Shown here in pieces: positions 16,147 to 26,180 of a stretch of 64,000 nucleotides of DNA. Source of the DNA: Nocardia rhizosphaerihabitans (lineage in GTDB: Bacteria > Actinomycetota > Actinomycetes > Mycobacteriales > Mycobacteriaceae); contig NZ_BMNE01000005.1 of the NCBI RefSeq assembly GCF_014646295.1, forward strand, positions 349,743 through 413,742. The letters run 5' to 3'. The notes beneath the pieces are model-generated. The model ran no database searches and had not been told where the DNA came from. It saw only the letters and a list, made by a program, of their open reading frames with translations. The position numbers were made by a program, and so were the translations under genes. Within the stretch, counting starts at the first letter, position 1, and every line of letters starts with the position of its first letter.

Positions 16147-17166
16147 ATGACCGAAGCTGCCGCACCCGTCGGTGAGTTGACCGCGCTGGGTACGCCGCTG
16201 CGTCCGTTCCGCTTCGGAGCGGCGGGCGAGGGCAACAAGCAGGAGGGCGGCGCACGCAAGTTCGTCCAGACTGCGCAGCAGGCCGAGGAGTACGGGTACG
16301 ACACCTTCTTCGTGCCCGACCACCTGGGTGACCAGATCGGGCCGATCGCCGCGCTGGGCGCACTGACCCAGGCGACGGAGAAGATCCGGCTCGGCACGTC
16401 GGTGCTGGCCAACGGCTTCCGGCACCCCGTCGTGCTCGCCAAGGACCTGGCCACCATCGATGTGCTGTCCAAGGGCAGGCTCGAGGTCGGCGTCGGCGCG
16501 GGCTGGATCAAGGAAGAGTTCGAGAACGCGGGCCTTCCCTACGAACGTCCCGGCGTCCGCCTGGAGAAGCTCGACGAGTCGCTGACCATCCTGGACACGC
16601 TGCTGCGCGGCCAGGAATGCAACTTCGAGGGCAAGCACTACCAGGTGCGCGGCATCAAGGGCACGCCGCGACCACGGCAGGGCCCGCGTCCGCCGCTGTG
16701 CACCGGTGGCGGCGGGCCGAAGATGCTCGCGCTGGCGGCCAAGCACGCCGACATCGTCTCCGTCGTCCCGCAGACCACCAAGAACGGCAAGGGTCTGCTC
16801 TCGGGTATCACGCTCGAGAAGACGATCGAGAAGGTCAATATCGTCAAGGCCGCTGCCGGCGACCGGTTCGCCGACATCGAGCTGAATTGGGCGATCACCG
16901 CCATCGTCATCACCGACGATCGGGAGAAGACCGCGGAGATGGCGCTGCGCGCGATCGAACGCGGCCTGCACCCCGACCTCGAGGTCGACGTGGAGCTGTC
17001 GGTGGAAGACATCCTGAATTCGCCGTACGTCGCGATCGGCAGCTTCGAAGAGATCGCCGAACAGATCAAGCGTGTGCGCGAACTCACGTCGATGTCGTAT
17101 GTGGGTATCTTCCCCACCCAGATGGACGCTTTCGCGCCTGTCATTCCGCTGCTGCGGGAGGACTGA
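16147..17166 (+). CDS. LLM-class F420-dependent oxidoreductase
   Basis: A 339-residue luciferase-like monooxygenase-fold protein: YDTFFVPDHLGD, IRLGTSVLANGFRHPV, LSKGRLEVGVGAGW and the GGGGPKMLALAAKHADIV segment are family hallmarks of F420-dependent oxidoreductases (TIGR03621-like). Substrate unknown. AGGAG lies about 11 nt upstream of the chosen ATG. It is inserted between the Rv3802c homologue and fadD32, in the same direction, where M. tuberculosis has no gene; a role in lipid or mycolate redox chemistry is a guess from position only. Confidence 0.88.
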   Translation: MTEAAAPVGELTALGTPLRPFRFGAAGEGNKQEGGARKFVQTAQQAEEYGYDTFFVPDHLGDQIGPIAALGALTQATEKIRLGTSVLANGFRHPVVLAKDLATIDVLSKGRLEVGVGAGWIKEEFENAGLPYERPGVRLEKLDESLTILDTLLRGQECNFEGKHYQVRGIKGTPRPRQGPRPPLCTGGGGPKMLALAAKHADIVSVVPQTTKNGKGLLSGITLEKTIEKVNIVKAAAGDRFADIELNWAITAIVITDDREKTAEMALRAIERGLHPDLEVDVELSVEDILNSPYVAIGSFEEIAEQIKRVRELTSMSYVGIFPTQMDAFAPVIPLLRED

Positions 17167-17215
17167 GCGGGGGTTCTCTGTAACATGACTCTGGTTTGAG
17201 AACATCTAGCCGATA

Positions 17216-17237
17216 AGCGGTCACCGCGCAGACCGCT
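17216..17237. promoter_or_regulatory. Inverted repeat upstream of fadD32
   Basis: AGCGGTC, 8-nt spacer, GACCGCT: perfect 7-bp arms ending 140 nt before the fadD32 start. Same length and core (CGGTC-N8-GACCG) as the repeat at 12285-12306; 14 of 22 positions agree by my alignment. A looser repeat GTTCTC/GAGAAC (17173-17203) lies just before it. Confidence 0.45.
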
Positions 17238-17377
17238 CGAAAATCCGCAGGTTGTCAGGATGCACGCACGGCGTCGTCCGGGGGCCGGTGGCGATAGCGA
17301 GTCGGGGCCTCACAGGTGTCAGCGCCGAAGTGCGTTGGGAAATTCACCGGTGTCTGGGCCTCGGAGGAGAAGAAGGA

Positions 17378-19291
17378 ATGGAAGAGACTTTCGACGACTA
17401 CCTGGACGAAACCGGGAACCTCATCATTCCCGAGGGTCGGACCCTGGTCGATCACGTCGAGAAGCACACCCGTAACGATGCGAACACGCTCGCGTACCGC
17501 TACATCGACTACTCGCGGGAACGCGACGGCGAGGTGCACGAGCTGACCTGGCAGGAGTTCGGAGTTCGGCTGCGCGCGGTGGCCGCTCGCCTGCAGCAGG
17601 TGACCAACCCGGGCGACCGGGTCGCGATCCTCGCGCCGCAGGGCCTGGACTACGTGATCTCCTTCTTCGCGGCGATCTACGCGGGCACCATCTCGGTCCC
17701 GCTGTTCGACCCGGACGAGCCGGGCCACACCGACCGGCTGCACGCCGTGCTCGGTGACTGTGAGCCCTCGGCGATCCTCACCGCGACCTCCTCGGCCGCC
17801 GGTGTCCGCCAGTTCTTCCGCTCGCTGCCCGCCGCGCAGCGTCCGCGCATCATCGCCGTCGACGCCATCCCGGACACCCTCGGTGATTCCTGGGTCCGCC
17901 CCGACACCGCGATCGATGACATCGCCTACCTGCAGTACACCTCGGGCTCGACCCGGGTCCCGGCCGGTGTGGAGATCACCCACCGCGCGGTCGGCACCAA
18001 CCTGCTGCAGATGATCAACTCGCTGAACATGAACGAGAACTCGCGCGGCGTCACCTGGCTGCCGTTGTTCCACGACATGGGCCTGCTGACGGTCATCCTG
18101 CCCGCGGTCGGCGGCAAGTTCATCACCATCATGTCGCCGAGCGCGTTCGTGCGCCGCCCCTCGCGCTGGATCAACGAGCTGGCCGCCGTCTCCGACGGTG
18201 CGGGCACGTTCGCGGCCGCGCCGAACTTCGCGTTCGAGCACGCCGCGGCGCGTGGTGTGCCGAAGGCGGGCGAGTCGCTCGACCTGTCGAACGTCATCGG
18301 CCTGATCAACGGTTCCGAGCCGGTGACGGTCTCGTCGATGAAGAAGTTCAACGAGGCGTTCGCCCCGTACGGCCTGCCCAAGACCGCGATCAAGCCCTGC
18401 TACGGCATGGCGGAGGCGACGCTGTTCGTCTCGGCGACCAAGGCCGAGGACGAGGCCAAGTACATCTACGTCGACCGCGACGAGCTCAACAGGGGCCGGA
18501 TGGTCCGCGTGGAGCAGTCCGCCGAGAACGCCATCGCGCAGGTCTCCTGCGGTTACGTGGGCCTGTCGCAGTGGGCCGCGATCATCGACCCCGAGTCGGT
18601 GGAGAGCCCCGACGGCGGCCGCGAGCTGCCCGACGGCCAGGTCGGCGAGATCTGGCTGCACGGCAACAACATGGGCATCGGTTACTGGGGACGCCCCGAC
18701 GAGTCGACCAAGACCTTCCGCAACCGGGTCACCGAGCGTCAGCCGGGTGGGCACACCGAGGGCACCGCCGCCGACGCGGACTGGATGCGCACCGGCGACT
18801 TCGGCGTCTACTTCGAAGGTGAGCTCTACATCACCGGTCGCGTCAAGGACCTGGTGATCGTCGACGGCCGCAACCACTACCCGCAGGATCTGGAGTACTC
18901 CGCGCAGGAGGCCTCCAAGGCGCTGCGGCCCGGTTTCGTCGCAGCCTTCGCGGTGCCTGCCAACCAGCTGCCCGCCGAGGTCTTCGCCGCCGACAGCCAC
19001 TCCGGCCTGAAGTTCGATGCCGACGACGCGTCCGAGCAGCTGGTCATCGTGGCCGAACGTGGTCCCGGCGCGGGCAAGGCCGACCCAGGCCCGATCTCGG
19101 ACGCGGTGCGCGCTGCGGTCTCGCTGCGCCACGGCGTGACCGCTCGTGACATCCTGCTGGTCCCCGCGGGTTCCATCCCGCGTACCTCCAGTGGAAAGAT
19201 TGCCCGGCGGGCCTGCAAGGCCGCCTACCTCGAGGGAACGCTGCGCGGTGGTTACACCCAGCAGGCTTTCCCCGATGCACCAGAAGAGTAA
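17378..19291 (+). CDS. fadD32: Long-chain fatty-acid-AMP ligase FadD32
   Basis: A 637-residue protein, the same length as M. tuberculosis FadD32. Motifs: YTSGSTRVPAGVEITH (P-loop), SWLPLFHDMGLL, NGSEPV, CYGMAEATLFV, WMRTGDFGVYFEGELY, GRVKDLVIVDGRNHYPQDLE and the C-terminal PRTSSGKIARR lysine region. It activates meromycolic acid as acyl-AMP and transfers it to the N-terminal ACP of Pks13, encoded next. AAGGA immediately precedes the ATG, which fixes the start (upstream in-frame sequence is not family-like). First gene of the fadD32-pks13-accD4 cluster; a 97-nt gap separates it from pks13. Confidence 0.96.
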   Translation: MEETFDDYLDETGNLIIPEGRTLVDHVEKHTRNDANTLAYRYIDYSRERDGEVHELTWQEFGVRLRAVAARLQQVTNPGDRVAILAPQGLDYVISFFAAIYAGTISVPLFDPDEPGHTDRLHAVLGDCEPSAILTATSSAAGVRQFFRSLPAAQRPRIIAVDAIPDTLGDSWVRPDTAIDDIAYLQYTSGSTRVPAGVEITHRAVGTNLLQMINSLNMNENSRGVTWLPLFHDMGLLTVILPAVGGKFITIMSPSAFVRRPSRWINELAAVSDGAGTFAAAPNFAFEHAAARGVPKAGESLDLSNVIGLINGSEPVTVSSMKKFNEAFAPYGLPKTAIKPCYGMAEATLFVSATKAEDEAKYIYVDRDELNRGRMVRVEQSAENAIAQVSCGYVGLSQWAAIIDPESVESPDGGRELPDGQVGEIWLHGNNMGIGYWGRPDESTKTFRNRVTERQPGGHTEGTAADADWMRTGDFGVYFEGELYITGRVKDLVIVDGRNHYPQDLEYSAQEASKALRPGFVAAFAVPANQLPAEVFAADSHSGLKFDADDASEQLVIVAERGPGAGKADPGPISDAVRAAVSLRHGVTARDILLVPAGSIPRTSSGKIARRACKAAYLEGTLRGGYTQQAFPDAPEE

Positions 19292-19388
19292 TCGGCCGAC
19301 CGGTTCGGTGATGACGCTCGGCGTGCCATACACGCCGGGCGTCATTCCACGGCGCGCCCTGTACGCAGACAGGTAGCTTGAGGAATTG

Positions 19389-22300
19389 ATGGCTGACAAC
19401 GAGGGCACGCCCAACCAGAACCCCGAAGTTCCCGCGACGAGCACCCCTGCGGGTGACCACTCGGTTGCCGAGGTACGCGACTGGCTGCGGAAATGGGTCG
19501 CGGACGCGACCGGACAGGCGGTCGACGCGATCACCGTCGACCGGCCGATGGAGGAGTTCGGGCTGGCCTCGCGCGATGCCCTCGCCCTCGGTGGCGACAT
19601 CGAGGACTACACCGGTGTCTCGCTTGCTCCCACGGTGATCTACCAGCATCCGACGATCGCGTCGCTGGCCGAGATCATCGTCAACGGTGAGCCGGAGCCC
19701 GCCGCGGAGAACGACGAGGACTACACCGCCGCGTTCACGCCGAGCGAGGCGCACGACATCGCGGTCGTCGGTCTGTCGACGCGTCTGCCGGGCGCGGGCG
19801 ATACGCCCGAGTCGACCTGGGAGTTCATCATCGGTCGCGGTGACGCGATCCGGGAGCTGCCCGAGGGCCGCTGGGCCGAGTTCCTCAGCGACCCCACCGT
19901 GGCCGCGGCCGTCGCCGAGGGCAAGACCAGGGGCGGCTACCTCGACCAGGACGTCGTCAAGGGCTTCGACGCCGAGTTCTTCGCGACCTCGCCGGTCGAG
20001 GTCGAGCGGATGGATCCGCAGCAGCGCCTGATGATGGAGCTCACCTGGGAGGCGCTCGAGCACGCGCGGATTCCGGCGAGCGACCTCAAGGGCGCGCCGG
20101 TCGGCATGTTCATCGGTTCCTCCTCCAGCGACTTCGGGATGATCGCCGCGCTCGCGCTCGGTGAGACCGACCCGGATATCCCCGCGTCGGCCGAGGGCTA
20201 CGCGATCATGGGCAGCTCCAACGGCATCATCGCCAACCGGGTGTCCTACTTCTACGACTTCCGTGGCCCGTCGGTCACCGTGGACACCGCCTGCTCGTCC
20301 ACCCTCGTCGCGGTGCACCAGGCGGTGCGCGCGCTGCGGGAGGGCGACGCCGACGTGGCGCTGGCCGGCGGTGTGAACATGCTGCTGATGCCGTTCCCGA
20401 CGCTCGGTTTCGCGCCGGGCACCTCCGCGGACGGCCGCATCAAGGCGTTCTCCAAGGACGCCGACGGCATGGTTCGCTCCGAGGGCGCAGGCCTGGTGGT
20501 GCTCAAGCGGCTCGCCGACGCCGAACGCGACGGCGACCACATCTACGCGGTGGTCAAGGGCTCGGCGGTCAACAACGACGGCCGCTCCAACGGCCTGCTC
20601 GCGCCGAACCCGGACGCGCAGGCCGATGTGCTGCGCCGCGCCTACCGCGACGCGGGCATCGTCCCGTCCTCCGTCGACTACATCGAGGCACACGGCACCG
20701 GCACCCCCATCGGCGACCCGATCGAAGCCGAGGCGCTCGCTCGCGTCGTCGGCCGTGGCCGTGACGCCGACAAGCCCGCCCTGCTGGGTTCGGTCAAGAC
20801 CAATTTCGGTCACCTCGAATCCGGCGCGGGCGCGGCGAGCCTCGCCAAGGTGCTGATGTCGTTCCAGCACAACGTGATTCCGCCGAACATCAACTACGCG
20901 GGCCCGAGCCCGTACATCCCGTTCGAGCAGGCCAACCTCAAGGTCGTCGACGAGCCGACCGAGTACCCGCGCTACAGCGGCGTCGCGACCGTCGGCATCT
21001 CCGGTTTCGGTTTCGGTGGCACCAACGCCCACGTCGTGCTGCAGGAATACGTGCCGACCCCGGTCGTTCCCGATGTCGAGGTGACGCCCGAGCAGGTCGC
21101 CGCCCACGAGCTCGCCGACGAAGAGGCCACCGATGTGGTCGCCGAGGCCGCCGCGATCGTCGCCGCCGCCCAGGACGCGGAAGCTGTGCTCGAGTGGGAC
21201 GGCGAGCGCGCCGAGCCGCTGCCGGTGATCCTGGCCGTGTCCGCCTACCTGCCCTCGCGCCGCAAGCGCGCCGCCGCCGAGCTGGCCGACTGGCTCGAAG
21301 GCCCCGGCAAGGACGTGCCGCTGACCGATGTCGCGCGGTCGCTGGCCAAGCGCAGCCATCACCGTTCGCGTGGTGTGGTGCTGGCCAAGACGCACGAAGA
21401 GGCCGTCGCCGGTCTGCGCGCCATCGCCGAGGGCAAGCCCGGCGCCGGTGTGTTCACCGCCGATTCCCCGGCCGCCGCCGCGCCGGTCTGGGTGATGTGT
21501 GGCTTCGGCGCGCAGCACCGCAAGATGTCCAAGCAGCTCTACAACGAGAACTCGATCTTCCGCAAGACCGTCGACGAGGTCGACGAGCTGGTGCAGGACG
21601 AGGCCGGATACTCGATTCGCGAGATGTTCCTCGACGACGAGCAGGACTACGACGTCGGCACCTGCCAGGTCGGCATTTTCACCACCCAGCTGGGTCTGGC
21701 CGCGGTGCTGCGCGCACACGGCGCCGAACCCGCCGCGGTGGTCGGTCATTCGATGGGTGAGGTCGCGGGCGCGTACATCGCGGGCGGCCTGAGCCTCGAG
21801 GACGCGGTGCGCGTGATCTGCGCCCGTTCGCGCCTGATGGGCGAGGGCGAGCAGATGATCACCGAGGACGACGTGCGCAATATGGCACTCGTCGAGCTCA
21901 GCGCACACGACGTCGCCGAGCTGCTGCCGCGCTTCCCCGACGTGGAGTGCGCGGTGTACGCCGCGCCGACCAACACCGTCATCGGTGGTCCCCGCGAGCA
22001 GGTCGAGCAGATCGTCGCCGAGGTGGAGGGCATGGGCAAGTTCGCCCGCATCCTGCCCACCCGCGGCGCTGGCCACACCTCGCAGATGGACCCGCTGCTG
22101 GGCGAACTCGCCGCCGAACTGGCGGGCATCGAGCCCACCTCGCTGAAGACCGGCCTGTACTCGACCGTGCACGAGGGCCTGTACTTCAGGCCCGGAACCG
22201 AGCCGATCCACGACGAGCCCTACTGGGTGAAGAACATGCGCCACTCGGTGTACTTCACCAATGCCATCAAGGCCGCCGTCGACTCCGGGCACACCACGTT

Positions 22301-24581
22301 CCTGGAGCTGGCGCCCAATTCCGTTGCGCTGATGCAGGTCCTGGGCACCACCTTCGCCGCGGGCGTGCACGACGCGCAGCTCATCCCGACGCTCAAGCGC
22401 AAGGAAGACGAGTCCGCCGGTGTCATCGGCGCGCTCGCTCAGCTGTACGTGCACGGCCACGCGGTGAACCTGAGTTCGATCCTGCCGCAGGGTGATTACG
22501 CCGATGTGCCGCGAACCGCGTTCGTGCGCAAGGCGTACTGGCCCAAGGCCACCTTCGCCGCGAGCGGCGGCAACAGCCGGGTGCCCGGCGCGCATGTCGC
22601 CATGCCGGACGGTCGTCACGCCTGGGAGGTGCAGGCTTCCTCGGTCACCGATCTGGCCGCGCTGGTGCAAGCCGCTGCCGCGCAGGTGCTTTCGGATGTC
22701 GCCGTGACGGTGTCGCATCCGCACGCCGCGCTGCCTACCACCGGCACGCTGACCACCACGCTCACCCCACACCTCGGTGGTGCGTCGGTGCAGGTGCACG
22801 CGAAGACCCCGGTCGGCTTCACCCTGCTGTTCGACGCGGTCGTCACCTCCGGTGCCGCACTGCCCGAGCCGGTTGCCGCCGTTGCCGTTCCGGCCGCCGC
22901 TGCCGTCGCCGAACCGACCGCCGCCGAGGTGGCCGTGGCGACCAGCGACCGCTGGGACCCCAACGGCAGTGAGACCGTCGAGCAGCGACTGTGCATCATC
23001 GTCGCCGAGTCGATGGGCTATGCCGTCGAGGATCTCCCGATGGAGATTCCGCTGATGGAGCTCGGCCTGGACTCGCTGATGGCGATGCGGATCAAGAACC
23101 GCGTCGAGTACGAGTTCGACATTCCGCAGCTGCAGATCTCCGCCGTTCGCGACGCCAGCCTCCACGAGGTGTCGAAGGTGCTGCGGTACGCGATCGAGCA
23201 TCGCGACGAGGTCGCGGCGATGGCGGAGAAGCAGGCTGCTGCCAAGGCCGCCGGTGAGGACGTCGAGATCGGCGTCGACGCCAACTTCGTCGAGGCCGCG
23301 CGTGCCGCGATTGCCGCGGGCGATGATCCGCTGGCCGCGGCGAAAGCGGCCGGTGCCGAGTTGCCGTCGGAAGCCGCTGCTGCCGAATCGGTTTCGGCTG
23401 CCGCTGCCGAAGTGGCTGCTCCTGCCGCTGAAGTCGCGCCTGTCGCCGAGCCGGTCGCGCCGGACGTCGACTACTCGGCCCCGGCCGGTGACGAGGACAA
23501 CGTTCCGCCACGTGACGCTGCCGAGCGCCTCGCCTACGCCACCTGGGCTGTCGTGACCGGCACCTCTCCGGGCGGCATCTTCAACACCCTCCCGATCCTC
23601 GAAGAGGAAGTCGCCGAGAAGATGGCGGCCCGCCTCACCGAGCGGGTCGGTGCGGAGGTCACCGTCGACGACGTGCTCGACTGCGAGACCATCGAGCAGC
23701 TCTCCGAGGTCGTGCGCAACCTGCAGGACAGCGGCGCCGACGTGGACGGCTTCATCCGTCCGCTGCGTGCCCGCGTCGAAGGTTCCACCGCCACCCCGGT
23801 GTTCGTGTTCCACCCGGCCGGCGGCAACACGCTCGTCTACGAGCCGCTGCTGAAGCGCCTGCCCGCCGACACCCCGATGTACGGCATCGAGCGCGTCGAC
23901 GGTTCCATCGAGGAACGCGCCCGTCAGTACCTGCCGGAGCTGCGCAAGATCCAGGGTGAAGGCCCGTACGTGCTGTACGGCTGGTCGCTGGGTGCGGTGC
24001 TGGCGCTGCAGGTGGGTCAGCTGCTGCGCGAGGAAGGCGCCGACGTGCGCTACGTCGGTCTGATCGACCTCGCGATGACCGTCGAGGACGAGGACAACAG
24101 CCCCGAGGAGCGCGTGCGCCGCCTCGAGCGCTACCAGGCCTTCGCCAAGAAGACCTACAACGTCCCCGCCGAGCTCGACCGTGATCAGATCGAGGAACTG
24201 GCCGCGGCCTCCGACGCCGAGCAGTTCTCGATGATCAGCGACCTGATCAAGCTGTCCGGAGCGAAGATCCCCGGCGGTGTGCTCGAACACCAGCGCACCT
24301 CCTGGATCGAGAACCGCGCGCTGCAGCAGGTGCGCCCGCGCAAGTACGACGGTGACGTGGTGCTCTACCTGGCCGATCGCTACCACGACGGTGCGATCGA
24401 GCTCGAGCCCCGCTTCGCCGATCGCAAGCCCAACGGCGGCTGGGACGAATACGTCCCGAACCTGGAGATCGTCCACATCCCGGGCGATCACCTGCAGATC
24501 GTCGACGAACCGCGGATCGGCCAGATCGGAGCCGACCTCGCAGCCAAGTTGGCCGCGATTGCCGCCAAGGGAGAGAAGTGA
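19389..24581 (+). CDS. pks13: Mycolic acid condensing polyketide synthase Pks13
   Basis: A 1,730-residue type I PKS (M. tuberculosis Pks13 is about 1,733). Order: N-terminal ACP (EFGLASRD, Ser61), ketosynthase (about 120-560; VDTACSSTL with Cys302, EAHGTGTP, NFGHLESGAG), acyltransferase (about 700-1010; GHSMGE, Ser788), C-terminal ACP (LGLDSLMAM, Ser1229), a low-complexity Ala/Glu linker, and a thioesterase (YGWSLGAV, Ser1533; His in GDHLQIV). Ser1533 has the same number as the M. tuberculosis TE serine. It condenses the meromycoloyl chain from FadD32 with the carboxylated alpha-chain and releases alpha-alkyl beta-keto product to trehalose. GAGG lies just ahead of the ATG at 19389 (a TTG precedes it). 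Its TGA overlaps the accD4 GTG. Confidence 0.97.
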   Translation: MADNEGTPNQNPEVPATSTPAGDHSVAEVRDWLRKWVADATGQAVDAITVDRPMEEFGLASRDALALGGDIEDYTGVSLAPTVIYQHPTIASLAEIIVNGEPEPAAENDEDYTAAFTPSEAHDIAVVGLSTRLPGAGDTPESTWEFIIGRGDAIRELPEGRWAEFLSDPTVAAAVAEGKTRGGYLDQDVVKGFDAEFFATSPVEVERMDPQQRLMMELTWEALEHARIPASDLKGAPVGMFIGSSSSDFGMIAALALGETDPDIPASAEGYAIMGSSNGIIANRVSYFYDFRGPSVTVDTACSSTLVAVHQAVRALREGDADVALAGGVNMLLMPFPTLGFAPGTSADGRIKAFSKDADGMVRSEGAGLVVLKRLADAERDGDHIYAVVKGSAVNNDGRSNGLLAPNPDAQADVLRRAYRDAGIVPSSVDYIEAHGTGTPIGDPIEAEALARVVGRGRDADKPALLGSVKTNFGHLESGAGAASLAKVLMSFQHNVIPPNINYAGPSPYIPFEQANLKVVDEPTEYPRYSGVATVGISGFGFGGTNAHVVLQEYVPTPVVPDVEVTPEQVAAHELADEEATDVVAEAAAIVAAAQDAEAVLEWDGERAEPLPVILAVSAYLPSRRKRAAAELADWLEGPGKDVPLTDVARSLAKRSHHRSRGVVLAKTHEEAVAGLRAIAEGKPGAGVFTADSPAAAAPVWVMCGFGAQHRKMSKQLYNENSIFRKTVDEVDELVQDEAGYSIREMFLDDEQDYDVGTCQVGIFTTQLGLAAVLRAHGAEPAAVVGHSMGEVAGAYIAGGLSLEDAVRVICARSRLMGEGEQMITEDDVRNMALVELSAHDVAELLPRFPDVECAVYAAPTNTVIGGPREQVEQIVAEVEGMGKFARILPTRGAGHTSQMDPLLGELAAELAGIEPTSLKTGLYSTVHEGLYFRPGTEPIHDEPYWVKNMRHSVYFTNAIKAAVDSGHTTFLELAPNSVALMQVLGTTFAAGVHDAQLIPTLKRKEDESAGVIGALAQLYVHGHAVNLSSILPQGDYADVPRTAFVRKAYWPKATFAASGGNSRVPGAHVAMPDGRHAWEVQASSVTDLAALVQAAAAQVLSDVAVTVSHPHAALPTTGTLTTTLTPHLGGASVQVHAKTPVGFTLLFDAVVTSGAALPEPVAAVAVPAAAAVAEPTAAEVAVATSDRWDPNGSETVEQRLCIIVAESMGYAVEDLPMEIPLMELGLDSLMAMRIKNRVEYEFDIPQLQISAVRDASLHEVSKVLRYAIEHRDEVAAMAEKQAAAKAAGEDVEIGVDANFVEAARAAIAAGDDPLAAAKAAGAELPSEAAAAESVSAAAAEVAAPAAEVAPVAEPVAPDVDYSAPAGDEDNVPPRDAAERLAYATWAVVTGTSPGGIFNTLPILEEEVAEKMAARLTERVGAEVTVDDVLDCETIEQLSEVVRNLQDSGADVDGFIRPLRARVEGSTATPVFVFHPAGGNTLVYEPLLKRLPADTPMYGIERVDGSIEERARQYLPELRKIQGEGPYVLYGWSLGAVLALQVGQLLREEGADVRYVGLIDLAMTVEDEDNSPEERVRRLERYQAFAKKTYNVPAELDRDQIEELAAASDAEQFSMISDLIKLSGAKIPGGVLEHQRTSWIENRALQQVRPRKYDGDVVLYLADRYHDGAIELEPRFADRKPNGGWDEYVPNLEIVHIPGDHLQIVDEPRIGQIGADLAAKLAAIAAKGEK

Positions 24582-26122
24582 GCACGACCGCCGAAAAGCT
24601 TGCCGATCTACATCAGCGCCTCGAGCTCGCCAAAGAGCCCGCGGGTGCGAAGGGGATCGAGAAGCGGGCGCGGAAGGGCATTCCGAGTGCCCGCGACCGG
24701 ATCAACATGCTGATGGACCCGGGCACCTTCGTCGAGATCGGTGCCCTGGTCCGCAAGCCCGGCGACCCGACCGCGCTCTACGGTGACGGTGTCGTCGTCG
24801 GGCACGGCATGGTCGATGGTCGCCCGGTGGCGGTGTTCTCGCACGATCAGACCGTCTACGGCGGTTCGGTCGGTGAGGCGTTCGGCCGCAAGCTGTGCGG
24901 CATCATGCAGTACGCGTCCAAGGTCGGGATCCCGCTGGTCGGCATCAACGATTCCGGCGGCGCGCGCGTGCAGGAGGCGATCAGCTCGCTGGCCTGGTAC
25001 GCCTGGATGGCGACCAATCTCGAGCCGCTGTCCGGCATGGTGCCGCTGGTCTCGCTGATCCTGGGCAACTGCGCCGGTGGCGCGGTGTACGAGCCGATCT
25101 GCACCGATGTGGTGGTGGCGACCGAGTCCGCGCACATGTTCGTCACCGGTCCGAAGATCATCAAAGAGGTCACCGGCGAGGACGTCAGCCTCGAGGAACT
25201 CGGCGGTGCGCGCACGCAGGCCGAGTACGGCAACATCCACCACGTCGCCAAGGACGAGGAGGCGGCGTTCACCTGGGTGCGCGAGTACCTGAGCTACATG
25301 CCGAGCAGCTGCCAGGAACTGCCGCCGGTGGTGAACCCCGGTCTGGAACCGGAGATCACCGACTCCGACCGCGAGCTGAACACGCTCATGCCGGATTCCG
25401 ACAATGCCGGCTACGACATGCACGAGATCCTGCTGCGCATCTTCGACGACGGTGAGTTCAAGGAGATCAGCGCCGAGACCGGCCCGAACATCATCACCGG
25501 TTTCTCCCGCGTCGACGGTCAGACCGTCGGTGTCGTCGCCAACCAGCCGCTGGCCTCGGCCGGTGCCCTCGACGCGCGCGCCTCCGACAAGGCCTCGCAT
25601 TTCGTGCGCCTGTGCGACGCGTTCGAGATCCCGCTGGTCTTCGTCGTCGACACCCCCGGCTTCCTGCCCGGTGTCGAACAGGAGAAGGTCGGCGTGATCA
25701 AGCGTGGTGGCCGCTTCCTGTTCTCCTACGTCGAGGCCTCGGTCCCCAAGATCACCCTCGTCGTCCGCAAGTCCTACGGCGGCGGCTACGCGGTGATGGG
25801 CTCCAAGCAGCTCGGCGCCGACATCAACCTCGCCTGGCCGACCGCCCGGCTGGCCGTCATGGGCGCCGAGGGCGCCGTCAGCCTGCTGGGCGCCGCCCAG
25901 ATCGCCGCCGCCCCCGAGGACCAGCGCGCCGCCATCCGCCAGAACCTCATCGACTTCTACAACACCAACATCGCCACCCCCTGGGTGGCAGCCGAACGCG
26001 GTTTCATCGACGCGGTCATCGAACCGGCCACCACCCGCCTCGAAATCCGCCGAGCCCTGAAACTCCTGCAGGACAAGAAGATCCAGCGCAACCCCCGCAA
26101 ACACCACGTCCTGCCGCTGTAA
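24578..26122 (+). CDS. accD4: Acyl-CoA carboxylase carboxyltransferase subunit AccD4
   Basis: A 514-residue carboxyltransferase beta subunit: GDGVVVGHGMVDGRPV, INDSGGARVQE, LGNCAGGAVY, MFVTGPKII, the second half VVDTPGFLPGVEQEK and YGGGYAVMGSKQLGAD. AccD4 with AccA3 and AccD5/AccE5 carboxylates the long-chain acyl-CoA that becomes the alpha-branch of mycolic acids. GTG start overlaps the pks13 stop by 4 nt (GTGA), consistent with coupled translation. The partner biotinylated subunit is not in the window. Two hairpins follow. Confidence 0.95.
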   Translation: MSTTAEKLADLHQRLELAKEPAGAKGIEKRARKGIPSARDRINMLMDPGTFVEIGALVRKPGDPTALYGDGVVVGHGMVDGRPVAVFSHDQTVYGGSVGEAFGRKLCGIMQYASKVGIPLVGINDSGGARVQEAISSLAWYAWMATNLEPLSGMVPLVSLILGNCAGGAVYEPICTDVVVATESAHMFVTGPKIIKEVTGEDVSLEELGGARTQAEYGNIHHVAKDEEAAFTWVREYLSYMPSSCQELPPVVNPGLEPEITDSDRELNTLMPDSDNAGYDMHEILLRIFDDGEFKEISAETGPNIITGFSRVDGQTVGVVANQPLASAGALDARASDKASHFVRLCDAFEIPLVFVVDTPGFLPGVEQEKVGVIKRGGRFLFSYVEASVPKITLVVRKSYGGGYAVMGSKQLGADINLAWPTARLAVMGAEGAVSLLGAAQIAAAPEDQRAAIRQNLIDFYNTNIATPWVAAERGFIDAVIEPATTRLEIRRALKLLQDKKIQRNPRKHHVLPL

Positions 26123-26133
26123 AACCCCTGCGA

Positions 26134-26170
26134 AGCGGGCCGCCCCGGAGACTCTCCGTGGCGGCCCGCT
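26134..26170. terminator. Terminator after accD4
   Basis: 11-bp perfect arms (AGCGGGCCGCC / GGCGGCCCGCT) enclosing a further CGGAG/CTCCG stem, 12 nt after the accD4 stop. Lacks a T-run, as is common in this group. Confidence 0.75.
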
Positions 26171-26180
26171 CTGCAATCTG

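Noticed and set aside
19044..24491. Minus-strand open frame of 1,815 codons opposite pks13
   Set aside because: Antisense shadow of a well-supported Pks13. Long antisense frames are expected in high-GC DNA, and the translation has biased low-complexity composition with no domain.
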